DNA from: Clostridia bacterium | GTDB taxonomy: Bacteria > Bacillota > Clostridia > Christensenellales > Aristaeellaceae | Assembly: GCA_017620115.1 (NCBI GenBank) | Contig: JAFZRB010000395.1 | Span: 1-14,686 of the forward strand | DNA: 14,686 nucleotides | Direction of reading: 5' to 3' | In this document: positions 1 through 7,442 of the stretch, piece by piece | How the letters are laid out: each line of letters begins with the position of its first letter | Numbering within the stretch: the stretch's first letter is position 1 | Program-made: the position numbers and the translations under genes | The notes under the pieces: generated by a model | Told to the model about the DNA's origin: nothing | Databases searched by the model: none | What the model saw: only the letters and a program-made list of their open reading frames with translations

Positions 1-1
1 C

Positions 2-1639
2 GAGAACTGCTACAGTCTGACGAGCATTACGATCCCGGACGGCGTGATCAGCATTGGCAACCATGCCTTCGCTAATTGCCCCTGTCTGAAATACGCGAAC
101 CTGGGATCTGACGCCGCGAATACGCTCAGCAGGGCCGGGTATTCTTTCCGCGTACCGGGCTATCAATACAATCTGCGGTATCTTTACGCGACTAATAATA
201 CGATCAACGGGATGGAAATCAGCGGCGTCGACAACGATGTCACCATGCTGGTTATTCCGGACGGCGTGACCGTCATCGGCGATTATGCCTTCGATGACTG
301 CACCAGCCTGACGAGCGTCGCGATCCCGGACGGCGTGACCAGCATTGGCTACCGCGCCTTCTGGAATTGCGGCAGCCTGACGAACATATCGATCCCGGAC
401 AGCGTGACCAGCATTGGTCAGTACGCTTTCGGCGGTGATCATTGGTATTGGTGCGGCAGTCTGAAGACAATCTACATGTCCGAGAACGTAACCAGCTTCG
501 ATGGTATCTACTTCCCCGAGGACGCCACGATCTACTGCCGCGAATTCTCCGAGGCCGACTACTGGGCCACGAACGCGGGCTACAACGTCGTTTACGTGGA
601 CGGTTCCTTCTCCGGCGTCGACTGCATCATAACGCTTCCGGCCAGCCTCCGCATGGAGCGCGGCACGGAGCGGCAGATCGTGCCGGGCCTCTTCCCGCCG
701 ACAGACAATGCGGATATCGCGTGGAGCAGCTCCGCGCCGGGCATCGTTTCCGTCGCGCAGGACGGCACGATCACGGCCCTCGCGAAGGGCGCGGCGACCA
801 TCACCGCCGCCTGGGGCGACGCGAGCGCCAGCATGGAAGTGGACGTCTACATCCGCGTGACGAACTTCACCCTTCCCGCCGAGGCGTGGGTCGCGGCCAA
901 GGGCACGCTGGAGCTCGTTCCCCTGATCGAGCCCGCGGACGGCGAAATCACGCTCACATGGAGCAGCGACAACACGGTTTACGCCACGGTGAACGACGAC
1001 GGCATCGTGAGCGGCAAACGCCCCGGCGAATCCGCCACCATCGTCGCCTCCGGCAACGGCATCACGCGCCCCTGCACGGTGCACGTGTGCTATCCCGTGG
1101 CCTCCATCGCCTTCGCCAGCGCGAATGCGGAAACGGCCGTGGGCGACGTGTTCCAGGCGGAAGCCAACGTGACCACCACCGGCTCGGAGAACTTCGTGAA
1201 CAAGCTGGTGACGTTCTCTAGCTCCAATGAGGACGTGGCCAGGGTGGACGCGATGGGCCGCGTGATCGGCATCTCGGACGGCTCCGTGGTGATCACCGCC
1301 ACGGCCTCCAACGGCAAAACGGCCAGCTTCACCATCATGGTCACGGAGGCCGCGCCGCTGGCGACGCTGTATCTCCCCGCCTCGCTGACCGCCATCGAGG
1401 CCGAAGCCTTCCGCGGCAACACCGCCATCGGCGCTGTATACGTTCCCGCGGGCTGCGCGAGCATCGGCGATTACGCCTTCGCGGACTGCACGGGGCTGCG
1501 GGCGGCGCACATCCCGGCGGGCGTGACGATCGCCGATAACGCCTTCGACGGATGCGGCCAGCTCACGATCTACTGCCCCGCCGGCAGCGCGGCGCAGGCC
1601 TTCGCGACGGCGCACGGCTTAACCTGCGTGACCGAATAA
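2..1639 (+). CDS. BspA-like leucine-rich repeat (LRR_5) protein with three Ig-like (BIG2) domains, 5'-truncated
   Basis: The reading frame is open from base 2, so the true start lies outside the window; the GTG at 44 lies inside an LRR unit and is not a credible start. About 545 codons remain. Bases 2-600 encode LRR_5 (Treponema/BspA-type) units of 23 residues, e.g. SLTSVAIPDGVTSIGYRAF; two neighbouring units repeat at a 69-base period (near 307 and 376). Bases about 615-1350 encode three Ig-like BIG2 domains, each with the W/FSSS-x-VA-V-x-DG-x-I/V pattern. Bases 1350-1639 return to two LRR_5 units and a cap ending in an AQAFATAHGLTC-like segment typical of these proteins. No LPXTG, membrane anchor or S-layer domain follows, so the C-terminus is free. 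The family is normally exported and acts in adhesion or binding at the cell surface; the ligand cannot be read here. The next gene, 72 bases downstream, is also secreted, and no terminator separates them. Confidence 0.9.
   Translation, partial: ENCYSLTSITIPDGVISIGNHAFANCPCLKYANLGSDAANTLSRAGYSFRVPGYQYNLRYLYATNNTINGMEISGVDNDVTMLVIPDGVTVIGDYAFDDCTSLTSVAIPDGVTSIGYRAFWNCGSLTNISIPDSVTSIGQYAFGGDHWYWCGSLKTIYMSENVTSFDGIYFPEDATIYCREFSEADYWATNAGYNVVYVDGSFSGVDCIITLPASLRMERGTERQIVPGLFPPTDNADIAWSSSAPGIVSVAQDGTITALAKGAATITAAWGDASASMEVDVYIRVTNFTLPAEAWVAAKGTLELVPLIEPADGEITLTWSSDNTVYATVNDDGIVSGKRPGESATIVASGNGITRPCTVHVCYPVASIAFASANAETAVGDVFQAEANVTTTGSENFVNKLVTFSSSNEDVARVDAMGRVIGISDGSVVITATASNGKTASFTIMVTEAAPLATLYLPASLTAIEAEAFRGNTAIGAVYVPAGCASIGDYAFADCTGLRAAHIPAGVTIADNAFDGCGQLTIYCPAGSAAQAFATAHGLTCVTE
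303..440 (+). repeat. Tandem 69-base LRR-coding repeats
   Basis: Two adjacent units within the LRR protein share the core atcccggac-gcgtgaccagcattgg at a 69-base (23-codon) spacing. A third close copy of the core sits at the very left edge (31-57), and a diverged one at 256-280. These are protein-coding repeats, and their DNA similarity suggests recent duplication or homogenisation. Confidence 0.8.
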
Positions 1640-1711
1640 GGCGAAAAATGGAACCGGCGGACAGATAATCAGTCTAAAGGAGCAGAACAATTTGGAAAGG
1701 AATGATCTTTC

Positions 1712-2587
1712 ATGAAGAAATTCGCTCTGCTCCTTCTCGCGCTGACGATCGCGCTGTCCGCCCTGGGCGCGCTGGCCGACCAGTATCCCGGCGCCGAGCC
1801 GTGGAAAATCTACATGCTGGACAGCGGCGCCGTGAACGACTTCGACGGCGACGGCGACGAGGAGGCGTTCTCCTTCTCCATGACCGGCGACGCGGACAGC
1901 TGGGACGGCCAATTCACCATCACCGTGGACGGCCTGAGCATTTCGCAGGGGAACTGCTGCGAGCTGTGCGGCGAGGTCTACGTGCTCCACATCGGCTGGC
2001 TGGGCTATGCCAGCCGCGACGACGGCTATTACGCCTCGCTCTTCATCGTGCCCGAATACGGCCCCAGCGACGACCCTTACTCCTACTGCTACCTCTACGA
2101 AGACGGCGAGCTCATCGAAGTGGGCGGGCTTCCGGCCCTGCCGCACAACATGTCTGCCGATCCCTCGACCGGCATGATCTCCGTGCAGATTCGCGCCGAC
2201 ATGGTGGGCACCTGGAGCCGTCCGGCGGACTACATCCTCGCCACCGGCTACAGCTGGGGCGAGGACTATGAAAACTTCCAGCGCTACAGGCACCTCGCGG
2301 AGGTTCCGCGACCCATCTATCCCATGGGCATGATCGTGACGCTGAAGCGGGAGCTGCCCCTCATGGCCAGCCAGACCGACCGCGTCTTCTCCGCCAATCT
2401 CGCGCCGGATCAGCAGGTGATCCTCGCCGCCACCGACGACGTGCGCTGGCTGTACGTCACCTCACTGGACGGACAGACCCGCGGCTGGGTGAAGATGACC
2501 CGCGTGGAATGGCAGACGAAGATCGCCGTGGGCGATATCGACGTGAATATCGACGATGTGTTCGGCGATATCCTCTACGCGGACTGA
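1712..2587 (+). CDS. Secreted protein with signal peptide, acidic Asp-rich loop and SH3-like C-terminal region
   Basis: 291 residues. The start at 1712 is supported by GGAAAGG at 1694-1700. Residues 1-22 form a signal peptide: a KK n-region, a leucine/alanine core, and a probable signal peptidase I cut after ALA at 22. Residues 43-49 (DFDGDGD) form an acidic loop of the kind found in EF-hand, dockerin or FG-GAP calcium sites. Residues about 205-263 (from GMIVTLKRELPLMASQ to LDGQTRGWVKM) resemble a bacterial SH3-like domain, whose hallmark is the closing G-W-V/I-x segment. Four Cys (82, 83, 86, 126) lie in the mature protein. The middle region was not recognised. I infer an exported, perhaps wall-associated, protein of unknown function. 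It lies 72 bases after the LRR protein with no visible terminator between, so the two may be co-transcribed. The gene ends at a strong hairpin. Confidence 0.85.
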   Translation: MKKFALLLLALTIALSALGALADQYPGAEPWKIYMLDSGAVNDFDGDGDEEAFSFSMTGDADSWDGQFTITVDGLSISQGNCCELCGEVYVLHIGWLGYASRDDGYYASLFIVPEYGPSDDPYSYCYLYEDGELIEVGGLPALPHNMSADPSTGMISVQIRADMVGTWSRPADYILATGYSWGEDYENFQRYRHLAEVPRPIYPMGMIVTLKRELPLMASQTDRVFSANLAPDQQVILAATDDVRWLYVTSLDGQTRGWVKMTRVEWQTKIAVGDIDVNIDDVFGDILYAD

Positions 2588-2604
2588 CGCACAGAACAGA
2601 AAAA

Positions 2605-2645
2605 GCGTGCCGCCGGGGCGGAATGGCTCCGGCGGCGCATTTTTC
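2605..2645 (+). terminator. Rho-independent terminator after the secreted protein gene
   Basis: An 8-bp perfect stem, gccgccgg (2609-2616) with ccggcggc (2629-2636), can be extended by a few wobble pairs on either side. It is followed by five T residues at 2640-2644. Confidence 0.85.
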
Positions 2646-2654
2646 GCGAACGGC

Positions 2655-2683
2655 TTGTCAAACCCCGCCGTTCATGCTATGAT
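2655..2683 (+). promoter_or_regulatory. Sigma-A-type promoter for the GH3 gene
   Basis: TTGTCA (-35, 2655-2660), a 17-base spacer and TATGAT (-10, 2678-2683), with a TG one base upstream of the -10 (extended -10). The expected transcription start is near 2690, giving a leader of about 37 bases. Confidence 0.75.
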
Positions 2684-2707
2684 GGTTCCGTCAACAGAAA
2701 ACTATAT

Positions 2708-2716
2708 AAGGGGAGG
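2708..2716 (+). promoter_or_regulatory. Ribosome binding site setting a TTG start
   Basis: AAGGGGAGG lies 10 bases before the TTG at 2727. No in-frame ATG or GTG sits at a usable distance, and the frame downstream of the TTG already encodes the conserved first helix of the GH3 C-type domain, so TTG is the likely initiation codon. Confidence 0.7.
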
Positions 2717-2726
2717 CTGAGGCAAA

Positions 2727-5180
2727 TTGGAACTGTACGCTTATGAAAAGGAGCACATCGCCCGCGTGCGCGCGCTCGCGCCGGAGTGCATGGTGCTGCT
2801 GAAATCGGATGGCTCGTTCCCGCTGGATAAGCCAGGCAGGATCGCCCTCTACGGCAGCGGCGCACGCCGCACGCTCAAGGGCGGCACGGGCTCAGGCGAC
2901 GTGAACGTGCGCGCGTTCACCACCATCGAGGAGGGCCTTAAAAACGCCGGGTTCACCATCACCACTGGCGCGTGGCTGGACGCCTACGACGCCGCCTGGA
3001 GCAAGGCCCGCGCTGCATTCGCCGAATGGATCAAGGCGCGCATTTCCGAAGAAGGGCCCGAGGGCTTCATGATGGCCTTCGGCGAGGTCATGCGCGAGCC
3101 CGATTACGACATCCCGCTGGACGGCGAAGGCGACACGGCCGTTTACGTGCTGGCGCGCGTGTGCGGCGAAGGCGCGGACCGCAAGCCCGTTCCCGGCGAT
3201 TTCATGCTCACCGAAACGGAGATCCGCGATATCCTGCGGCTGCAGGAGCAGTATCCCCTCTTCCTGCTGGCGCTGAATGTGGGCGGGCCGGTCGATCTCT
3301 CCCCCGTCGCGGGCGCGGTAAAGAACATCCTGGTCGTGTCGCAGCTGGGCATGACCATCGGCGACGCCTTCGCCGACGTGCTGCTGGGCAAGGCGTATCC
3401 CTCCGGCAAGCTGGCGACCACCTGGGCCGCCTGGGAGGACTACTGCCGCGTCGGCGATTTCGGCGAGGCGGACGACACCCGCTATCGCGAAGGCGTCTAC
3501 GTGGGCTACCGCTATTTCGACAGCGTGGGCAAAGCGCCCCTGTTCCCCTTCGGCTTCGGCCTGGGCTACACGCGGTTCGAGACAAAGGCCGAAAAGATCA
3601 CGATGGACGGCTCTTTCCTGGCGGTCGAAGCGTCGGTGAAGAACGTGGGAAAACGGCCCGGCCGCGAGGTGGCGCAGCTGTATGTCTCCGTGCCTCAGGG
3701 CAGGCTGGATCAGCCCTTCCAGACGCTGGCCGCCTTTGAAAAGACCGACGAGCTCCAGCCCGGCGAGGATGAGCGTGTGCTCATCGGCTTCGACCTGCGC
3801 GACATCGCCTCCTTCGACGCCGAAACCGCCTGCGAGGTGCTCGAGGCTGGCCGGTACATCCTGCGCCTGGGCACGGGCAGTCGTGATACAAAGGTGATCG
3901 GCGCGATCGACGTGAATGAAACCGTTGTCGCGCGACGCCTCAGCCATATCGGCGGCCGGAGCGACTTCGCCGACTGGAAGCCGGAACCGCTGCCCGCCGA
4001 GGCGCTTCCGGAGGACATCCCGGTTTTGGCGCTGGACACCGCGCGCTTCGAGGCGTTCCCGACCCCGGTCGCGCCGCCCGTCAGCGAGGAGGCGAAGGCG
4101 ATTGCCGCCGGCTTGAGCGACGACGAGCTGGTCTACCTGTGCGTGGGCGACTACCGCGTGAGCGGCAGCGATTCGTTCATCGGCAGCGCGGGGAATCAGG
4201 TGATGGGAGCCGCCGGCGAAAGCTGCTCGCGCTTCGCGGACAAGGGCATTCCCTCGCTGGTCATGGCCGACGGCCCCGCGGGCCTCAGGCTGGATAAACA
4301 GTACGGCGTGGACGAGAACGGCCCCTATTCCACGCAGCCCAATCTGTTCATGCAGGTGGCCGACCTGCTGCCCGAGGAGACCATAGCCGCCATGCACCTG
4401 TTCGAGCCTCAGCCCGAACGGCACGGCGAGATCCATGACCAGTACTGCACCGCCATTCCCGTGGGCACGGCGCTGGCGCAGAGCTGGAACCCGGAGGCTG
4501 TGCGTGCCTGCGGCGACATCGTCGGCGATGAAATGGCGCGTTTTGGCGTGCACCTGTGGCTGGCCCCGGCGCTGAACATCCACCGTAGTCCGCTGTGCGG
4601 TCGCAATTTCGAGTATTACAGCGAGGATCCGCTTATCAGCGGCACGATGGCTGCCGCCATTACAGACGGCGTGCAGAGCCATCCCGGCCGCGGCGTGACC
4701 ATCAAACACTACGCCTGCAACAACCAGGAGACCAACCGCCTGCGCAACAACACCATCGTGAGCGAACGGGCGCTGCGCGAAATCTACCTGCGCGGCTTCC
4801 GCATCGCAGTGGAGAGGGGCGATCCGCGCGCTGTCATGACCTCCTACAACCTGATCAACGGCGAGCACACCTCTCAGCGCGAGGATCTCATCGAGACCGT
4901 GCTGCGCGGCGAATGGGGCTTCGACGGCCTGGTGATGAGCGACTGGGTGGTGTCCGCCATGGCTGGCGCGCCCCACAAATACCCCGCGGCATGCGCCTCC
5001 GGCTCCATCAAAGCCGGCAACGACGTGCTGATGCCCGGCTCCCCCATCGACCATGACGATCTCATAAACGCCATGAACAGCGACAGGGCGCTCTACCCCG
5101 TCACCCGCGCACACCTCGAAAAATGCGCAGCCCGCCTCATCGACCTGGCGCTGCTGCTGCACGAGCAGGCGGAAGGCTGA
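2727..5180 (+). CDS. Glycoside hydrolase family 3 with reversed (permuted) domain order, beta-glucosidase-like
   Basis: 817 residues, TTG start. Domain order is reversed relative to common GH3 enzymes. Residues about 1-265 are the alpha/beta 'GH3_C' domain (KGGTGSGDVNVR at 51-62; general acid/base Glu148 within CGEGADRKP). Residues about 290-395 are a fibronectin III-like domain (VKNVGKRPGREVAQLYV). Residues about 450-810 are the TIM-barrel 'GH3_N' domain: DGPAG (515-519), GRNFEYYSEDP (625-635), Lys660-His661 (TIKHYACN), and nucleophile Asp739 in GLVMSDW. The family removes terminal beta-linked sugars from oligosaccharides with retention of configuration. This order and size match enzymes known from Ruminococcus and Butyrivibrio. 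All key residues are present, so an active enzyme is expected. No signal peptide is visible, suggesting cytoplasmic cleavage of imported oligosaccharides. The gene is monocistronic, between its own promoter and a hairpin. The exact substrate (glucoside, xyloside or other) is not decidable from sequence. Confidence 0.93.
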   Translation: MELYAYEKEHIARVRALAPECMVLLKSDGSFPLDKPGRIALYGSGARRTLKGGTGSGDVNVRAFTTIEEGLKNAGFTITTGAWLDAYDAAWSKARAAFAEWIKARISEEGPEGFMMAFGEVMREPDYDIPLDGEGDTAVYVLARVCGEGADRKPVPGDFMLTETEIRDILRLQEQYPLFLLALNVGGPVDLSPVAGAVKNILVVSQLGMTIGDAFADVLLGKAYPSGKLATTWAAWEDYCRVGDFGEADDTRYREGVYVGYRYFDSVGKAPLFPFGFGLGYTRFETKAEKITMDGSFLAVEASVKNVGKRPGREVAQLYVSVPQGRLDQPFQTLAAFEKTDELQPGEDERVLIGFDLRDIASFDAETACEVLEAGRYILRLGTGSRDTKVIGAIDVNETVVARRLSHIGGRSDFADWKPEPLPAEALPEDIPVLALDTARFEAFPTPVAPPVSEEAKAIAAGLSDDELVYLCVGDYRVSGSDSFIGSAGNQVMGAAGESCSRFADKGIPSLVMADGPAGLRLDKQYGVDENGPYSTQPNLFMQVADLLPEETIAAMHLFEPQPERHGEIHDQYCTAIPVGTALAQSWNPEAVRACGDIVGDEMARFGVHLWLAPALNIHRSPLCGRNFEYYSEDPLISGTMAAAITDGVQSHPGRGVTIKHYACNNQETNRLRNNTIVSERALREIYLRGFRIAVERGDPRAVMTSYNLINGEHTSQREDLIETVLRGEWGFDGLVMSDWVVSAMAGAPHKYPAACASGSIKAGNDVLMPGSPIDHDDLINAMNSDRALYPVTRAHLEKCAARLIDLALLLHEQAEG

Positions 5181-5190
5181 GCGTTCCCAT

Positions 5191-5250
5191 AAAAAACATG
5201 GCCAGTCCCAGAGCCGGGGCTGGCTGTGTTGTATGCATCGCTCTTTTTTT
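5191..5250. terminator. Shared hairpin terminator between convergent genes
   Basis: A 9-bp stem, gccagtccc (5201-5209) with ggggctggc (5216-5224), has one G-T wobble and a 6-base loop. On the minus strand it is followed after about 4 bases by six T (5196-5191), making a good terminator for the amidase operon. On the plus strand the T-run (5244-5250) lies about 20 bases away, so termination of the GH3 transcript is less certain. Confidence 0.75.
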
Positions 5251-6146
5251 CAGAAATCCAATTCAGGCATCGCTCCGCCTTCCAGCCGCACGCGAGCGGT
5301 GATGAGCGGATCGACCACCTGACACACTTCGAGATGACATATGAGGCTCATGAGCAGTATGAGCTCGTTCACGTCGACAGCCGCGCGCCGCGCGAGGAAA
5401 TCCAGCATCCCGTCGGCGGCCAGCTTCGCGGCCTCGTCCAGCGTCGCGCCTGAGGCGAGTATGGAGAAGGAGCCGTCCGTTCCCTTCAAAACGGGCCATT
5501 TTTCCTGCCGCCCGCGAATCACGCGGACGCGCAGCGTCACCGTGGCCGGGCATTCCAGGCCGCAGATGCACATCTCGCCGTCGCCCATCTTCGCGTGCAC
5601 GTCGCCCAGCGCCAGCAGCGCGCCTTCGTGATGCACCGGCAGATATAGCGTTGTACCCGCCGTGATGAGCCGCGCGTCCATGTTGCCGCCGTGCGCGCCG
5701 GGCGTCGCGGTGTCGATTGCGCCGCGCTCCGGGGCCACGCCGATCACCCCGATCATCGGATCGAGCGGCATTGAGACGCCCGCCAGCTCCGCACGGCCAT
5801 CCCTTAAGGGAACGCAGCGCACGATGGGCTCGGTCACGCGGTCGCGCATGAACCCGGCGCGGCTTGAGATGCGCATGGAGGCGTATTCCCCCGCGTCGAT
5901 GGAGAGGATGTCGCAGGCCAGCGTATCGCCGGGCATCGCGTCTTCGATGAAGATGGGGCCGGTGGCCGGGTTGCAGCCCACGGCGGGGCCCTTCGCCGCG
6001 CCGCGCGGGTCGTTTTCGGCGCGCAGGTTGTTCATGTAGCAGTCCTGCGTCTTCACGGCGACGGTCGCGCCGTCCGGCACGCGCAGAACGGGCACAGCCT
6101 CCGCGGAAAACGCGGTGATGTATTTGTCGTCTGAAAGGGTAAACAT
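5250..6146 (-). CDS. Acetamidase/formamidase family protein
   Basis: 298 residues from the ATG at 6146. The frame extends to a GTG at 6158, but that codon overlaps the AGGAGG ribosome binding site (6163-6158), so the ATG is chosen. Family landmarks of FmdA/AmdA are present: Asp35 in VKTQDCYMNN, IFIEDAMPGDTLACDI (65-80), PGAHGGNMD (149-157), and the metal/active-site signature GDVHAKMGDGE (181-191). CHLEVCQVVDP (270-280) forms the usual C-terminal block. The length fits the family (about 300). These zinc-type enzymes hydrolyse formamide or short aliphatic amides to ammonia and the acid in the cytoplasm; the substrate is not assignable from sequence. It is the second gene of a minus-strand operon, 18 bases after the stop of the phosphoglycerate mutase-like gene, and it ends at the shared hairpin. 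Confidence 0.92.
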   Translation of the reverse strand: MFTLSDDKYITAFSAEAVPVLRVPDGATVAVKTQDCYMNNLRAENDPRGAAKGPAVGCNPATGPIFIEDAMPGDTLACDILSIDAGEYASMRISSRAGFMRDRVTEPIVRCVPLRDGRAELAGVSMPLDPMIGVIGVAPERGAIDTATPGAHGGNMDARLITAGTTLYLPVHHEGALLALGDVHAKMGDGEMCICGLECPATVTLRVRVIRGRQEKWPVLKGTDGSFSILASGATLDEAAKLAADGMLDFLARRAAVDVNELILLMSLICHLEVCQVVDPLITARVRLEGGAMPELDF

Positions 6147-6157
6147 GGCTTTTTCCA

Positions 6158-6163
6158 CCTCCT
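6158..6163 (-). promoter_or_regulatory. Ribosome binding site deciding the amidase start
   Basis: AGGAGG on the minus strand lies 11 bases before ATG 6146 and overlaps the first base of the upstream GTG. It begins 1 base after the stop codon of the preceding gene (6165-6167), consistent with translational coupling. Confidence 0.75.
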
Positions 6164-6164
6164 G

Positions 6165-7385
6165 TCACGAATCCGTTCCGAAGAAGCGCTTCAATAGTTC
6201 AACGCCGTTTGCCAGCACGGGTTTATCCGCGCAGGCGTCTTCACAGAACAGGCGCAGTTCGCCGGGGCGGCGGCTGTCGTAGATGGCGTAGGGCACGGGC
6301 GTGCCGTCGTGGGTCTGGGTGCGGAGCAGCGTGTAGTGATCGGGCATCAGCAGGATGCGGAAATCCTCGCCCGACGCCTCCAGCGCCGAAAGAGCCGGTT
6401 TCACCATGCGCTCGTCCAGTCGCCGGATGGATTCGACTTTTCCGTCGCGATCGCCCAGGTGGCTCAGGTCGTCGGGGGCTTCCAGGTGCAAGAGGGCGAA
6501 ATCGTCTCCCTCCTCCAGCAGCGCATGTAGCGCCGCCTCCACTTTGCCCGCGTAGTTGGTGTCCAGAGCGCCGGTCGCGCCGGGAACGCGCGGGGCCTTG
6601 AGCCCGCTCAGCCAGGCGATGCCGCGCACCAGCGGCACGGCGGACCCGGCGGTTCCTGTCTTTCCGAACTGGCCGTAAAAACTCTCCAGAGCGGTGGCGC
6701 GCCCAGCGCCCCAGAACCACACGGCGTTGGCGGGCATATGCCCCTCCTTCACGCGGCGCAGGTTCACGGGATGGTTTTGTAGCGCGCGGTGCGCGGTCTC
6801 CTGCAGCGCGCGCAGGAGCGCCGCCTTTTGCCCCTTCGGCTGGTAGGCGTCGATCGCGCGGCCGGCGATATCATGCGGCGGGGTCAGGGTGAACGGCTCG
6901 TCGGTCGCCTTAACCACGGCCACATGCCGGAAGGTGGGCGTCACGGTGATGCGCATCTGCGCTTTCTCCATCAGCGCGGCGAACTCCGGGTTCTCCAGGA
7001 GGCTGGATGCGACCGCGCGGGCGTCCTCGCCGTCGATCCCGTCGCCGTTGTAGCTGGCCATGACGCCGTTTTGGTAATCGCCGGAAATCGTGGCAAGGTT
7101 CATGCGGAAGCTCACTTCGTCCTCCGCCAGCGCCACGCCTTCGCCCGCGGCCTCCAGCGGCGAACGCCCGCGGTAGCATGTTTTCGGATCGTGGCCGAGC
7201 AGCGACAGGAACGCCACGTCGCTGCCGGGCGGCATGTCTACCGGGCATGTGCGCACGCGGCCCAGCTCGCCGCCCGCGATGCGCGCCATATTTTCGCAGG
7301 CCGCATATTCGAGGGGCGTTTTGCCGCCGAGCTCCTCTATTTTTTCGTCGGCCATGCCGTCGCCGACGATCAGCATATACTTCAT
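6165..7385 (-). CDS. apgM: Cofactor-independent phosphoglycerate mutase, archaeal (ApgM) type; alternatively 'proposed homoserine kinase' subfamily
   Basis: 406 residues. The start is ATG 7385 because AAAGGAG lies six bases upstream; the nine extra codons reaching 7412 lack such a site. It belongs to the alkaline phosphatase superfamily. The N-terminal metal motif is LIVGDGMAD (5-13, Asp9), and the probable nucleophile Ser55 lies in PPGSDVAFLSLLGHDP (52-67). C-terminal metal-site motifs are HLEAPDDLSHLGD (300-312) and MPDHYTLL (347-354), followed by a HDGTPVPYAIY block (359-369). WFWGAGRA (223-230) is a further family signature. ApgM interconverts 3- and 2-phosphoglycerate. Many bacterial members of this family are instead classed as a predicted homoserine kinase in threonine synthesis, and sequence alone does not settle which applies. 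It is first in an operon with the amidase gene and divergent from the yhaM-like gene. Confidence 0.88.
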   Translation of the reverse strand: MKYMLIVGDGMADEKIEELGGKTPLEYAACENMARIAGGELGRVRTCPVDMPPGSDVAFLSLLGHDPKTCYRGRSPLEAAGEGVALAEDEVSFRMNLATISGDYQNGVMASYNGDGIDGEDARAVASSLLENPEFAALMEKAQMRITVTPTFRHVAVVKATDEPFTLTPPHDIAGRAIDAYQPKGQKAALLRALQETAHRALQNHPVNLRRVKEGHMPANAVWFWGAGRATALESFYGQFGKTGTAGSAVPLVRGIAWLSGLKAPRVPGATGALDTNYAGKVEAALHALLEEGDDFALLHLEAPDDLSHLGDRDGKVESIRRLDERMVKPALSALEASGEDFRILLMPDHYTLLRTQTHDGTPVPYAIYDSRRPGELRLFCEDACADKPVLANGVELLKRFFGTDS

Positions 7386-7405
7386 GTTATTCTCCTTTTT
7401 TTCGC

Positions 7406-7434
7406 TTGCCAAACGGCGCGCGATGCATTATGAT
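7406..7434 (+). promoter_or_regulatory. Sigma-A-type promoter for the yhaM-like gene
   Basis: TTGCCA (7406-7411), a 17-base spacer and TATGAT (7429-7434). The predicted start is near 7441, about 80 bases before ATG 7522. The -10 lies only two bases from the -10 of the opposing promoter. Confidence 0.7.
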
Positions 7435-7436
7435 AT

Positions 7437-7442
7437 ATTGTA
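7437..7442 (-). promoter_or_regulatory. Probable extended -10 promoter for the apgM-amidase operon
   Basis: On the minus strand TACAAT (7442-7437) is preceded by TG at the extended -10 position. No good -35 hexamer is seen 16-18 bases upstream. The implied start is near 7430, giving a leader of about 45 bases to ATG 7385. Confidence 0.55.

Noticed and set aside
303..440. CRISPR-like or mobile repeat reading of the 69-base repeats
   Set aside because: The repeats are in frame, translate to LRR_5 units and have no unique spacers.
1640..1711. Promoter GATAAT at 1664-1669 for the secreted protein gene
   Set aside because: No -35-like hexamer at 16-18 bases upstream and no extended -10 TG, so co-transcription with the LRR gene is as likely.
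2892..5162. A 756-codon open frame on the minus strand opposite the GH3 gene
   Set aside because: Its translation has no recognisable domain and is rich in His, Arg, Ala and Gln, as expected of the reverse complement of a GC-rich gene. The plus-strand GH3 has all catalytic motifs.
5167..5180. A 14-base sequence (aggcggaaggctga) shared by the 3' ends of the GH3 (5167-5180) and yhaM-like (8525-8538) genes
   Set aside because: Both encode a short AEG-stop tail with common codons. There is no similarity outside the 14 bases, so a repeat or integration site is not supported.
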